Positions 1 to 8,302 of a stretch of 64,000 nt of DNA are shown piece by piece (positions within the stretch are counted from its first letter, which is position 1; each line of letters opens with the position of its first letter). The notes beneath the pieces are model-generated. The model worked only from the letters and a program-made list of their open reading frames with translations. It was not told the DNA's origin and searched no databases. Source of the DNA: Pseudomonadota bacterium (GTDB lineage Bacteria; Pseudomonadota; Alphaproteobacteria; Rhizobiales; Pleomorphomonadaceae); the NCBI GenBank assembly GCA_023436885.1, contig JAEZHI010000031.1, positions 62,001 through 126,000 of the forward strand, read 5' to 3'. The position numbers were made by a program, and so were the translations under genes.

Positions 1-237
1 CGCCTTGATCGATTCGTCGATCTCGGCAGCACTCAACCTCCCGGGGGTTCCCTTGATGTAAGCCGCGATGGTCTCAGGCTCCACTCGCGTATTGCCAATT
101 ACGGTTACCCCGCTCGCGGACGCGGCTTCAGCTGAGATTGCGCCCAACTCCGGGACCAACCCGCCCCACAAAGGTGCCGCAACGAGCAATGCAGCGGAGG
201 CGGCGGCGACTTTCGTCCATTCCTTGAATGAGCGCAT
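1..237 (-). CDS. bamA: Outer membrane protein assembly factor BamA, N-terminal part (runs off the left edge)
   Basis: Only the first 79 codons are present; the gene continues beyond base 1. The start codon is the complement of 235-237. The product opens with a long signal peptide: a charged start, a hydrophobic stretch around residues 8-22 and an Ala-rich cleavage zone near residues 38-42. A POTRA-type opening follows, with the motif VTVIGNTRVEPETIAAYI. In the family, BamA is the Omp85 barrel that inserts outer membrane proteins. It is the last gene of the rpsB-to-bamA cluster and lies 162 bases downstream of rseP, which is the usual alphaproteobacterial order. The assignment rests on this order and on the POTRA start; the barrel cannot be seen. 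Confidence 0.85.
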   Translation of the reverse strand, partial: MRSFKEWTKVAAASAALLVAAPLWGGLVPELGAISAEAASASGVTVIGNTRVEPETIAAYIKGTPGRLSAAEIDESIKA

Positions 238-371
238 TTAATCACGTACCCGATTTTCTGCGGCCAGAGCCGATTGGGAACCCTTGTTACAGATTCCGAT
301 CAAGAGGTTTTTACAGTCTTTGCCACGATGCGCAAGCGACCTTGCCATGAGTGGAGCCGTTTTCCATGCTG

Positions 372-395
372 CGCGTGACCCGAAGGTCACTCGCG
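372..395 (-). terminator. Hairpin between rseP and bamA
   Basis: Two 10-base arms (372-381 and 386-395) pair with one mismatch around a CGAA loop. On the minus strand the stem sits just past the rseP stop codon and is not followed by a T tract. It could be an attenuator or an RNA-stability element that sets bamA level relative to rseP, rather than a full terminator. Confidence 0.35.
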
Positions 396-399
396 GCGC

Positions 400-1581
400 C
401 TAACCAGACGCGATTTTGGCGATATCGTTCAAAACGCCAAAGGCCATCAGCCCCAAGACGATAGCGAATCCGATGCCAAAGCCGATCTCCTGAGCCCGCT
501 CCGGCAGCGGCCGACCACGCAACGCCTCGATCGCGTAAAATACCAGATGTCCACCGTCCAGCATGGGGATTGGAAAGAGGTTAATAAGACCGATAGAAAT
601 CGATAGAATGGCAGCAAGGTTAATAAGCGGTATCACACCCATGGCGGCCACCTGGCCACTGACGCGCGCTATACCGATCGGGCCGCTGATCTGCGAAGTC
701 GATGTACGTCCCGAAAACATGCCAGCCACCGAGGAGAGCGTGCTGTCGACGATAGACCAGGTTTCGCGAGCAGCCTCGCGGACTGCACCGAACGGCCCGA
801 AGCTGCGTAGTTCGACAGTCGGATTCGTCTGACGCAATCCAAGCACGGGCACGGTTTGCTTCTCTCCAAAACCGTCGACGATTTCACGCGAGCGCGGCGT
901 TGCATGGAGAGTCAACTTCTGCCCGGAACGGTCGATGTCGATCGCGAGGTTGACGCCATTTTGCAGCATGACCACACGTTGAATATCCGCGAAGCTTTCA
1001 ATCGCGCCGCCGTCGATTGCGATAATCCGGTCACCAGGAAGGAACCCTGCCTCGGCGGCCGGGCTTCCAGGCTCGATGGCACCAGCAACAGGCGCGATCA
1101 TCGGCTTGCCGAAGGCGTAAAAGAGAACTGCGAGAACTGCGATGGCGAAGACGAAATTGGCGGCGGGCCCGGCGGCGACAACCGCCGCACGTGCGGCCAG
1201 ACTCTTCGACTGAAATGCTCCGGGGTCAGAGGATTTTTCGCCGGGTTGGCTCGTAGCATTGGCGTCATCGATGAAGCGCACATACCCACCAAGCGGGACA
1301 GCAGAAACCTTCCATCGGGTTCCTTTTCGGTCAGTTCGGCCGAAAAGCTCGGGACCAAAACCGATAGAAAACACGCTGACGGAAACTCCAGCGCGGCGTG
1401 CCACCCAGAAGTGGCCGAGTTCATGTACGAAGACCACCACGGTCAGCACGATCAGGAAAGGAATGACTGTTCCAATCAAGGTGCCGCCGGTCGCCGTGAG
1501 AAAATCCAAGGCCTCGTCCTCTCGTGATTCTGTTTGCCTCAGTTGCCCACAATCCGAAGCCGCAGTCTGCACCGCACTCAC
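400..1581 (-). CDS. rseP: RseP-type site-2 zinc metalloprotease
   Basis: Inner-membrane intramembrane protease (M50B). In the family it cleaves membrane-bound anti-sigma factors and clears signal-peptide remnants. The zinc-binding motif HELGH is at residues 53-57 in the first membrane helix. A PDZ domain lies around residues 165-240, and the C-terminal motif NLFPIPMLDGGHL carries the third metal ligand. The length of 393 residues from the ATG is slightly long for the family. A TTG at 1507-1509, preceded by a GAGAGGACGAGG-type ribosome-binding site, would give 369 residues starting LDFLTAT and fits relatives better. The gene sits between dxr and bamA in the standard order, so it is likely co-transcribed with both. 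Confidence 0.93.
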   Translation of the reverse strand: MSAVQTAASDCGQLRQTESREDEALDFLTATGGTLIGTVIPFLIVLTVVVFVHELGHFWVARRAGVSVSVFSIGFGPELFGRTDRKGTRWKVSAVPLGGYVRFIDDANATSQPGEKSSDPGAFQSKSLAARAAVVAAGPAANFVFAIAVLAVLFYAFGKPMIAPVAGAIEPGSPAAEAGFLPGDRIIAIDGGAIESFADIQRVVMLQNGVNLAIDIDRSGQKLTLHATPRSREIVDGFGEKQTVPVLGLRQTNPTVELRSFGPFGAVREAARETWSIVDSTLSSVAGMFSGRTSTSQISGPIGIARVSGQVAAMGVIPLINLAAILSISIGLINLFPIPMLDGGHLVFYAIEALRGRPLPERAQEIGFGIGFAIVLGLMAFGVLNDIAKIASG

Positions 1582-1633
1582 CAGGTGTCACAACGCCCGG
1601 CGCGGATCCCAGCATCGCATCGCCACAGGGCTA

Positions 1634-2842
1634 CTATAGGCACACCGTGGCAATCTTGCGAGCCCGGTCGTCGAGGTCCGTCGCGTCGGTGAGCGACTCT
1701 GGCTCCACCAGACCTCCTTCGTCATCAATGCGGTCAATGGTCGTTTCGACGACGCGGGCAATATCGAGAAAACCGATCCGCCCGGCGAGAAAGGCCTCAA
1801 CGGCGACTTCGTTTGCCGCGTTGAGTACGCAGGGCGCTCCTGCCCCCCTTCGCATCGCCGCCTCGGCGAGCGGCAGACAGGGGAAGCGATCACGGTCAGG
1901 AGCCTCAAAGGTCAACGTACCAACCGCCGCCAGATCCAAAGGTTTCACCGACGTCGGACGGCGTTCGGGCCAGGCGAGACAATAACCGATGGGTGTGCGC
2001 ATGTCCGGCACGCCAAGCTCGGCAAGCAAGGAGCCGTCCTGATAGCGAACCATGCCGTGCACGACAGACTGAGGATGCACAAGCACCGACAGTTGGTCGA
2101 CCGACACAGGATAAAGCCGGTAAGCCTCTATCAGTTCCAGCCCCTTGTTCATCAGTGTCGCCGAGTCGATAGTGATCTTGGGGCCCATGCTCCATTTCGG
2201 ATGCTTGAGCGCCATCTCGCGCGTTACTGCGCCGAGCTCCGCCTTAGGAGTCCTCAAGAATGGCCCCCCCGAAGCCGTAATGATCACTTCCGAAACGGCA
2301 GCGGCATTCCCAGCCTCGAAAGCCTGAAATATCGCGTTATGCTCGCTATCGACCGGCAGAATACGGGTACCGACACGTTCGGCTGTCCGCAGAAACAGTG
2401 GTCCGGCGGAAACAAGCGTTTCCTTGTTGGCGAGTGCCAAAATGCGCGTTGCGCCGAGCGCTGCAAGGCTTGGTGCCAAACCCGCGAAGCCGACGATGGC
2501 CGACACCACGATATCGGAGGGACGTGTCGCAGCCGCAACTACGGCATCGAGCCCGGCTGCAGCCTCGATCCCCGTGCCAACGAGGCGATCCCTGAGTTCG
2601 GCATAGGCGGACGGATCGGCCACCACCGCCACTTTGGCTGAGAAGCGAATCGCCAATTGGGCAAGCTCGCGAGCGTTCCGACCGGCCGTAAGCGCCTCGA
2701 TCACAAACCGCCCAGGCTCGGCTGCGACGATGTCGAGTGTGTTGAGCCCAATCGATCCCGTGGCGCCGAGAATAGAAAGCCGCCGCGGGCCTTGTCCCGA
2801 CGACGTTTGGCCGACAAGGTCTGCCTCCGTCTTCGCTGTCAT
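1634..2842 (-). CDS. dxr: 1-deoxy-D-xylulose 5-phosphate reductoisomerase
   Basis: Second enzyme of the MEP isoprenoid pathway: it converts DXP to 2-C-methylerythritol 4-phosphate using NADPH. The N-terminal nucleotide motif GATGSIG is near residue 26. Substrate and metal motifs DSEHNAIFQ, ASGGPF and HPKWSMG follow in order, then the ITIDSATLMNKGLE segment. I start it at the ATG at 2840-2842, five bases after the cdsA stop. An upstream in-frame ATG at 2893 would overlap cdsA and add 17 unconserved residues. The 402-residue length fits the family. The window also holds ispH, the last step of this pathway, about 29 kb away. Confidence 0.95.
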   Translation of the reverse strand: MTAKTEADLVGQTSSGQGPRRLSILGATGSIGLNTLDIVAAEPGRFVIEALTAGRNARELAQLAIRFSAKVAVVADPSAYAELRDRLVGTGIEAAAGLDAVVAAATRPSDIVVSAIVGFAGLAPSLAALGATRILALANKETLVSAGPLFLRTAERVGTRILPVDSEHNAIFQAFEAGNAAAVSEVIITASGGPFLRTPKAELGAVTREMALKHPKWSMGPKITIDSATLMNKGLELIEAYRLYPVSVDQLSVLVHPQSVVHGMVRYQDGSLLAELGVPDMRTPIGYCLAWPERRPTSVKPLDLAAVGTLTFEAPDRDRFPCLPLAEAAMRRGAGAPCVLNAANEVAVEAFLAGRIGFLDIARVVETTIDRIDDEGGLVEPESLTDATDLDDRARKIATVCL

Positions 2843-2847
2843 CGCTC

Positions 2848-3711
2848 TCACCAGATAAGAAGGCCGTCGGCGATACCGCTTCCCGAAAGCCAATCACGTC
2901 CAAGACCAATTGCGACGGCAACGGCTAAAGCGGCCACCAGACCATCAACGCGGTCCATGATACCGCCGTGACCAGGGATGAGAACACCGGAGTCCTTTAC
3001 GCCAAAGTGACGCTTCATCGCTGACTCCGCGAGATCACCTATCTGCCCCACCACAGACAGCAGAAAAGCTATGAGAACCAACGGCGCGGTCAAGCCAATG
3101 TTCGCCACAGTTGCCACGAGACATCCTGAGATTACCCCAGCTACAGCCCCACCGATGGCACCTGACCATGTCTTCTTTGGAGAAAAGCGCGGCGCCAGCT
3201 TGGGGCCGCCGATCAATCGCCCCGCAAAATAGGCAGCCGTATCGGTTGCCCAGACGACGGCTAGGACAAAAATGACCGCAACAGAACCGGTTGAGGCAAA
3301 CGTCGACGTATCCGCCCCCCGCAGGGCGACTGCAGCAACGCCTGGTATGCCCGCGTAGATCAAGCCCATGGATAACCAGGCTACACGGGGCTCTGTCACT
3401 CGAGCCAACATGAGTACCGCCGCCACAAGTGCGCAGAAGCCTAACGACTGGAGAGGCTCTTCACGAGCCATCACTACCGTGACGGCCAGAAAGGCCATAA
3501 GCGCCCAGGGCGCTGCACGAAACGCGAACGGCCCGCTCATTGCCATCCATTCGCGCAGGATCAGAACTGCAGCAACCGCACAAAGCACTGCGAATACCCA
3601 GCCGCCGGCCCAAAGTGCACCGACAGTTACGGCAACCAGAACAATGGCTGACAGAACTCGTAAGGCAAGCTCTGAACTGGACTTGCCAGGCGCTGGGCTT
3701 GGAACGCTCAT
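2848..3711 (-). CDS. cdsA: Phosphatidate cytidylyltransferase (CDP-diacylglycerol synthase)
   Basis: Integral membrane enzyme that makes CDP-diacylglycerol from phosphatidate and CTP, the branch point for membrane phospholipids. It is 287 residues long and almost wholly hydrophobic, with about eight predicted membrane segments. The C-terminal signature of the family is clear: KRHFGVKDSGVLIPGHGG followed by DRVDG. The start overlaps the uppS stop by four bases (ATGA), indicating translational coupling, and dxr starts five bases after its stop. Confidence 0.94.
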   Translation of the reverse strand: MSVPSPAPGKSSSELALRVLSAIVLVAVTVGALWAGGWVFAVLCAVAAVLILREWMAMSGPFAFRAAPWALMAFLAVTVVMAREEPLQSLGFCALVAAVLMLARVTEPRVAWLSMGLIYAGIPGVAAVALRGADTSTFASTGSVAVIFVLAVVWATDTAAYFAGRLIGGPKLAPRFSPKKTWSGAIGGAVAGVISGCLVATVANIGLTAPLVLIAFLLSVVGQIGDLAESAMKRHFGVKDSGVLIPGHGGIMDRVDGLVAALAVAVAIGLGRDWLSGSGIADGLLIW

Positions 3712-4487
3712 ACGGCCTCACCCTTCTGAGGCAAACCGCCAAAGCGTCGCTCGCGGCCGAGATATTCGTCGATAGCCCGATCAAACGCGGCGCCGTCAAA
3801 ATCGGGCCAATAGTCCGGTACAAATACAAACTCAGCGTAAGCCGCCTGCCAAAGCAGGAAGTTTGACAAACGCTGCTCGCCGCTGGTGCGGATGATCAAA
3901 TCTGGGTCGGGCATCCCGGCAGTATCCAGCCTTGATGTAATCAGCTCGGGAGTAATATCCTCGGCCTTCAGCCGGCCGGATGCGACCTCTGAAGCAATGC
4001 GGCGAGTTGCGCGAGCGATCTCGTCGCGGCTGCCATAATTGAAGGCAATTACGAGGTTGAGACCATCGTTGCTGGCCGTCTTCTCTTCAGCCTCAAGCAG
4101 AAGCGAAGCGATATCGCCGGTCAGATTGTCGCGCCCACCAATGACGCGCACCCGCACATTACCACGGTTCAGCTCGTTAAGGTCACGTCGGATGAAGAGT
4201 TTAAGGAGGCCCATAAGCTCATTGACTTCATCCGCCGGCCGCGACCAGTTCTCCGACGAAAATCCGAAAACTGTCAGCCATTCGAGGTCAATAGAGGTGG
4301 CATGCTTTACGATGTCGCGGATAGACTGAACACCGCGCCTATGCCCCTCCGCACGCGGCAAGCCTCGCGAGCGCGCCCACCGACCGTTGCCGTCCATGAT
4401 GATGGCGACATGGCGCGGCAAGCCTGCTCTTTTGTCCTTTTTCGCCGGCGCCATTCCGAGCCGCATCATATCTGACTTGCCTCCCAA
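3708..4487 (-). CDS. uppS: Undecaprenyl diphosphate synthase (cis-prenyltransferase)
   Basis: Makes the C55 lipid carrier used for peptidoglycan and O-antigen by cis-condensing isopentenyl units onto farnesyl diphosphate. The catalytic region HVAIIMDGNGRWA lies near residue 26 and includes the essential Asp; GHRRG, NYGSRDEI and a C-terminal RTSGEQRLSNFLLWQ segment follow. At 259 residues it matches the family. Several ATGs lie within the first 12 codons (M1, M7, M8, M12), so the exact start is uncertain. It overlaps cdsA by four bases. Confidence 0.94.
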   Translation of the reverse strand: MGGKSDMMRLGMAPAKKDKRAGLPRHVAIIMDGNGRWARSRGLPRAEGHRRGVQSIRDIVKHATSIDLEWLTVFGFSSENWSRPADEVNELMGLLKLFIRRDLNELNRGNVRVRVIGGRDNLTGDIASLLLEAEEKTASNDGLNLVIAFNYGSRDEIARATRRIASEVASGRLKAEDITPELITSRLDTAGMPDPDLIIRTSGEQRLSNFLLWQAAYAEFVFVPDYWPDFDGAAFDRAIDEYLGRERRFGGLPQKGEAV

Positions 4488-4520
4488 AGCCCGATCATCG
4501 GCCAGTCCGACGTTCCAGGA

Positions 4521-5084
4521 TCAGACCTGCATGATCTCCTGCTCTTTGGCAGCAAGCATCCGATCCGCCTCAGCAATCGAGTCGTCCGTGATCTTCTGAA
4601 CACGGTCGGAATAAACACGCAGGGAGTCCTCGGAAATGAGGCCTTCCTTCTCGAGATCCTTCAACTCGTCAAGACCATCGCGGCGGACATGACGAATAGC
4701 CACTTTTGTCGCTTCCACATACTTGTGGGCGATCTTCACCAACTCCTTACGCCGCTCGGTGTTGAGCTCGGGAATCGGAAGGCGCAAAAGTGTGCCCTCG
4801 ATGATCGGATTAAGGCCGAGATTCGACTCACGGATCGCCTTGTCGACCGCATGAACCATGCCCTTGTCCCACACCTGAACGGACAGCATGCGCGGCTCAG
4901 GGACAGACACTGTGGCAACCTGGTTGAGCGGCATGGTGCTTCCGTAGGCTGCGACGACAATCGGATCCAGAAGGCTTGCGCTGGCGCGGCCAGTCCGCAA
5001 ACCGGCAAGGTCGTTCTTGAACACGCTGAGCGCGCCCTGCATCCGGCGCTTTAGGTCGTTGATGTCGTAGTCTTCATCGGCCAT
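4521..5084 (-). CDS. frr: Ribosome recycling factor
   Basis: Splits the post-termination ribosome together with EF-G. It is 187 residues long, the typical size. The N-terminal half has the family pattern LAGLRTGRASASLLD, then the hinge-proximal VSVPEPRMLSVQVWDKG. The C-terminal helix contains VRRDGLDELKDLEKEGLISED. It lies between pyrH and uppS, 80 bases after pyrH, in the conserved pyrH-frr order. Confidence 0.97.
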   Translation of the reverse strand: MADEDYDINDLKRRMQGALSVFKNDLAGLRTGRASASLLDPIVVAAYGSTMPLNQVATVSVPEPRMLSVQVWDKGMVHAVDKAIRESNLGLNPIIEGTLLRLPIPELNTERRKELVKIAHKYVEATKVAIRHVRRDGLDELKDLEKEGLISEDSLRVYSDRVQKITDDSIAEADRMLAAKEQEIMQV

Positions 5085-5164
5085 CTTGCCAACCTTCCAG
5101 AACTAACCGGCGCCGTGCCACCCCTCCGCCCATCACGACGGCGGGCGGCCGGCGCTCGCTATTG

Positions 5165-5887
5165 TTACCCATCGATAACGGTGCAGACACCCTTGCCCTT
5201 CAGAACATTGACGAATGCGCCATGCTCATGGACCGAGAACACCACTACCGGAATCTTGTTGTCGCGGGCAAGCGCAATCGCCGCAGCATCCATGACCTGC
5301 AGATTCTTGGACAGAACTTCCTGATGGGTCAGACGCTCATAGCGGCGAGCGGTGGGATCCTTCTTCGGATCGGCCGTATAAACGCCGTCAACCTGCGTGC
5401 CCTTGAGCAAGGCATCACAATCCATCTCGGCAGCGCGCAAGGCGGCGCCGGAATCAGTGGTAAAGAACGGATTGCCGGTGCCGGCGGCAAACACGATTAC
5501 CTTATTGGCCCCAAAGTGGCGCAAGGCCTCGCGTTGGGTAAAGGTTTCGCAAAGGGCCGGGATGGCTATGGCCGACAGCACCACGGCCGGAGCACCAAGT
5601 CGTTCAATGGCCGAACGCATGGCAAGCGCATTCATGACCGTTCCCAGCATTCCGAGATAATCGCCCGTCGTGCGGTCACCGCCGTCGGCAGCCACTGAGA
5701 CGCCGCGGAAAATATTGCCACCGCCCACCACAACGCCGATCTGAATTCCAAGCCGGTGCGCTTCAACAATCTCACCCGCCAAGCGGTCGACAACCTTGGA
5801 ATCAATCCCAAAGCCTCGATCCCCCATCAGGGCCTCGCCCGACAGTTTGAGCAGGACACGGCGATACTTGAGCTCGGTCATGGGCAA
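5165..5887 (-). CDS. pyrH: UMP kinase
   Basis: Hexameric amino-acid-kinase-fold enzyme that phosphorylates UMP to UDP. It begins with the phosphate-binding motif VLLKLSGEALMG. Other family motifs are VVGGGNIFRG, MLGTVMNALA, VFAAGTGNPFFTTD and DGVYTADPKKDP. Its 240 residues are standard. It stands 195 bases downstream of tsf, beyond a strong hairpin, so it may also have its own promoter in that gap. Confidence 0.97.
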   Translation of the reverse strand: MPMTELKYRRVLLKLSGEALMGDRGFGIDSKVVDRLAGEIVEAHRLGIQIGVVVGGGNIFRGVSVAADGGDRTTGDYLGMLGTVMNALAMRSAIERLGAPAVVLSAIAIPALCETFTQREALRHFGANKVIVFAAGTGNPFFTTDSGAALRAAEMDCDALLKGTQVDGVYTADPKKDPTARRYERLTHQEVLSKNLQVMDAAAIALARDNKIPVVVFSVHEHGAFVNVLKGKGVCTVIDG

Positions 5888-6027
5888 AACTCCAAATTAT
5901 CGAGAAAAGTCGATTCCAAGAAAGGCAGAGGATACTAATCCGTTCCAACTAAACCGCATCAGCGCTAATGGGAACCCCTATCCGCAGCTTATTAGCGGAT
6001 ACAATCTCGGTGGCAGCCCGCAAACAT

Positions 6028-6060
6028 GACAAGGGCGCCGAACAAGTCGGCGCCCTTGTC
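6028..6060 (-). terminator. Perfect 14-bp inverted repeat after tsf
   Basis: Arms 6028-6041 and 6047-6060 are perfect 14-base reverse complements with a 5-base loop. The repeat is 22 bases past the tsf stop on the minus strand. Only a short T run (TTTG) follows, so termination may be partial. It separates the rpsB-tsf unit from pyrH-frr. Confidence 0.7.
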
Positions 6061-6082
6061 AGAATTACGACACGAAAATCGT

Positions 6083-7009
6083 TCAGGCCTGACCGGCGGC
6101 GGCAGCCACTTCGGCCGCGAAGTCACTCTCGCCCTTGTCGATGCCTTCGCCGAGAGCGAAGCGCACGAAGCCGGTGACCTTGATCGGCGCACCGACTGTA
6201 GCCTCGGCTGCCTTGACGGCGGCTTCGACGGTCAGGTCGGGGTTGATCACGAAGGCCTGCTTCAGCAGGGTCGACTCTTCGTAGAACTTGCGGATACGGC
6301 CCTCGACCATCTTCTCGATCACGGCAGTCGGTTTACCCGACTCCTTGGCCTGCTCGATGAAGATGGCGCGTTCGCGCTCGACGACCTCAGCCGAGATTTC
6401 ATCGGCCGAAAGCGCCAGCGGCGAGGTGGCGGCAACATGCATGGCTATCTGGCGGCCGAGCTTCACGAGTTCGTCGACATTGCCAGTCGACTCGAGAGCA
6501 ACGAGCACGCCGATCTTACCGAGACCATCGGCAATCGCCGAGTGGATGTAGCTGGCAACGGCACCGGCCGACACCTTGAGGGCAGCGGCGCGACGGAAGC
6601 TCATGTTCTCGCCGATGGTGGCGATCAGTTCCTTGACCTCGGCATCGACCGAATGGGACTTGCCAGGATAGGTAGCGTCGGCAATGGCCGCGGCGTCGCC
6701 CGCCTTGTCGACAGCGACCGTCGCAACCGCGCGAACCAAGCCCTGGAAGGCTTCGTTACGAGCAACGAAGTCGGTCTCGGAATTCACCTCGACGACGGCA
6801 GCTGTCTTGTCGCCGGCGGCAACACCGACCAAACCCTCGGCAGCAACGCGGCCAGCCTTCTTGGCGGCCTTGGAAAGGCCCTTGGCGCGCAGCCAGTCGA
6901 TAGCGGCTTCGATGTCCCCGTTGTTCTCGGCCAGGGCGTGCTTGCAGTCCATCATGCCGGCGCCGGTCTTCTCGCGGAGATCCTTCACCTGAGTGGCGGA
7001 AATGTTCAT
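6083..7009 (-). CDS. tsf: Elongation factor Ts
   Basis: Nucleotide-exchange factor that regenerates EF-Tu-GTP. I start it at the complement of 7007-7009, which gives 308 residues beginning MNISATQVKDLREKTGAG. This is the conserved UBA-like N-terminus, followed by MMDCKHAL and LRAKGLSKAAKKAGR. The core motif EVNSETDFVARNE is present, then VEGRIRKFYEE near the C-terminus. An open frame continues upstream without stops but has no family similarity. It lies 229 bases after rpsB. Confidence 0.97.
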   Translation of the reverse strand: MNISATQVKDLREKTGAGMMDCKHALAENNGDIEAAIDWLRAKGLSKAAKKAGRVAAEGLVGVAAGDKTAAVVEVNSETDFVARNEAFQGLVRAVATVAVDKAGDAAAIADATYPGKSHSVDAEVKELIATIGENMSFRRAAALKVSAGAVASYIHSAIADGLGKIGVLVALESTGNVDELVKLGRQIAMHVAATSPLALSADEISAEVVERERAIFIEQAKESGKPTAVIEKMVEGRIRKFYEESTLLKQAFVINPDLTVEAAVKAAEATVGAPIKVTGFVRFALGEGIDKGESDFAAEVAAAAGQA

Positions 7010-7171
7010 ATGACCCTCGTCTTTTTCTCGTGAAACCTTGAACACCGGCAACCAGACTAATAACGGCCCGTCCTGACGGATCGATGAAGGCGTGCCCTTG
7101 CAAGTCTTCATGAGCCGCCCGACACCGGCTGGCATTCTCGGCTCGTTTGCCCGCCGACCGGCGAGCTTCCT

Positions 7172-7205
7172 AAAAGGTCGGGCGGACCCACAGGGGACCC
7201 GCCCG
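7172..7205 (-). terminator. rpsB-tsf intergenic hairpin with T run
   Basis: Arms 7179-7185 and 7199-7205 form a perfect 7-bp G+C stem with an inner CCC/GGG extension. On the minus strand it is followed by the sequence ACCTTTT. It lies 33 bases past the rpsB stop. A leaky terminator here would lower tsf transcription relative to rpsB, as known for this gene pair in enterobacteria; that role is inferred. Confidence 0.55.
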
Positions 7206-7238
7206 AAACGCTTGAGCAAGATCACGCCGGAGCGTGGA

Positions 7239-8024
7239 TCAGGCATTGGCCTCGGCGGCGGCCGCGTCGTCGGCAAGCGCCGGCTCTTCGAGCGGCTGCT
7301 CAGCGGCGCCGATGTCTTCGCCCATTGCACCCATGGCGCGCGACAGGCCGTCAATGGCGGCGCGCGAGATCAGATCGCAGTAAAGCGAAATGGCGCGGCC
7401 GGCGTCGTCGTTACCCGGCACCGGGAAGGTGATGCCGTCCGGATCGCTGTTCGAGTCGAGGATGGCGGCGACCGGAATACCCAGTCGACGAGCCTCGTCG
7501 ATGGCGTTCTTTTCCTTGTTGGTGTCGATGACGACGATCAGGTCAGGCGTGCCACCCATATCCTTGATACCGCCAAGCGCGCGCTCCAGCTTGTCACGCT
7601 CGCGGGTCATCACCAGGCGTTCCTTCTTGGTGAGGCGGGCAGACTGCTCGGAGTTCAGCGTCTCATCGAGCTTGCGCAGGCGCTGGATCGAGCCGGAAAT
7701 GGTCTTCCAGTTGGTCAGCATGCCACCCAGCCAGCGGCTGTTAACATAATACTGAGCCGAACGATGAGCGGCCTCGGCGATCTCTTCCTGGGCCTGGCGC
7801 TTGGTACCAACCAGCAGCACGCGGCCGCCGCGGGCAACGGTATCCGACACGGCCTTCAGGGCCTGATGCATCAGCGGCACCGTCTGGGCGAGGTCCAGAA
7901 TGTGTACGTTGGCGCGCGAACCGAAGATGTAGGACTTCATCTTCGGATTCCAGCGGTGGGTCTGGTGACCGAAGTGGACACCGGCCTCGAGCAGCTGGCG
8001 CATGGTGAATTCGGGAAGAGCCAT
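7239..8024 (-). CDS. rpsB: 30S ribosomal protein S2
   Basis: Small-subunit ribosomal protein. It begins MALPEFTMRQLLEAGVHFGH, then HRWNPKMKSYIFG, with the later family segments RWLGGMLTNWKT and PDLIVVIDTNKEKNAI. At 261 residues it has a short acidic, Ala-rich tail common in alphaproteobacteria. It is the first gene of the rpsB-to-bamA cluster, with a leader of about 115 bases and a sigma70-like promoter upstream. Confidence 0.98.
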   Translation of the reverse strand: MALPEFTMRQLLEAGVHFGHQTHRWNPKMKSYIFGSRANVHILDLAQTVPLMHQALKAVSDTVARGGRVLLVGTKRQAQEEIAEAAHRSAQYYVNSRWLGGMLTNWKTISGSIQRLRKLDETLNSEQSARLTKKERLVMTRERDKLERALGGIKDMGGTPDLIVVIDTNKEKNAIDEARRLGIPVAAILDSNSDPDGITFPVPGNDDAGRAISLYCDLISRAAIDGLSRAMGAMGEDIGAAEQPLEEPALADDAAAAEANA

Positions 8025-8117
8025 AGAATGGATACCTTTTTCCGGTTTTAGCCTCCGCGGGAGGAATCAGCCAAGGCAACATTGCCAGGACCGACCGGAG
8101 GGAACGCCAAAGCGCAC

Positions 8118-8138
8118 CCGCGGCTCCCGCGTGTGGAA
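8118..8138 (-). promoter_or_regulatory. Hairpin in the rpsB leader
   Basis: Arms 8118-8126 and 8130-8138 pair with one mismatch around a 3-base loop. On the minus strand this falls close behind the predicted rpsB start of transcription, in a G+C-rich leader. Autoregulatory leaders of rpsB are known in other bacteria; whether this is one is inference. Confidence 0.3.
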
Positions 8139-8146
8139 TGGCGCGG

Positions 8147-8175
8147 GATATAGGGGAAAGCGTCCGCCATGGCAA
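8147..8175 (-). promoter_or_regulatory. Predicted sigma70 promoter of rpsB
   Basis: Read on the minus strand: TTGCCA (complement of 8170-8175), a 17-base spacer, then TATATC (complement of 8147-8152). Spacing is ideal. It would start transcription near 8140, about 115 bases before the rpsB start codon. Confidence 0.45.
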
Positions 8176-8273
8176 GAGGCAACCATGCTTCATCACTCAG
8201 GGAAAGCCCGCATTTCCGCCCGTAAGCGTCCCTGTCGAAGGGCATAGATCTAATCTTAAATGCGTACTATTAT

Positions 8274-8292
8274 TATAATCATGCTTATTATA
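8274..8292. promoter_or_regulatory. Inverted repeat before marR, candidate operator
   Basis: TATAAT at 8274-8279 and ATTATA at 8287-8292 form perfect 6-base arms around a 7-base centre, in an A+T-rich patch within otherwise G+C-rich DNA. It ends 11 bases before the marR ATG. MarR dimers typically bind dyads of this size at their own promoters, so this is the likely autoregulatory site. The TATAAT arm could also serve as a -10 element. Confidence 0.5.
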
Positions 8293-8302
8293 TGGATTGG
8301 CT

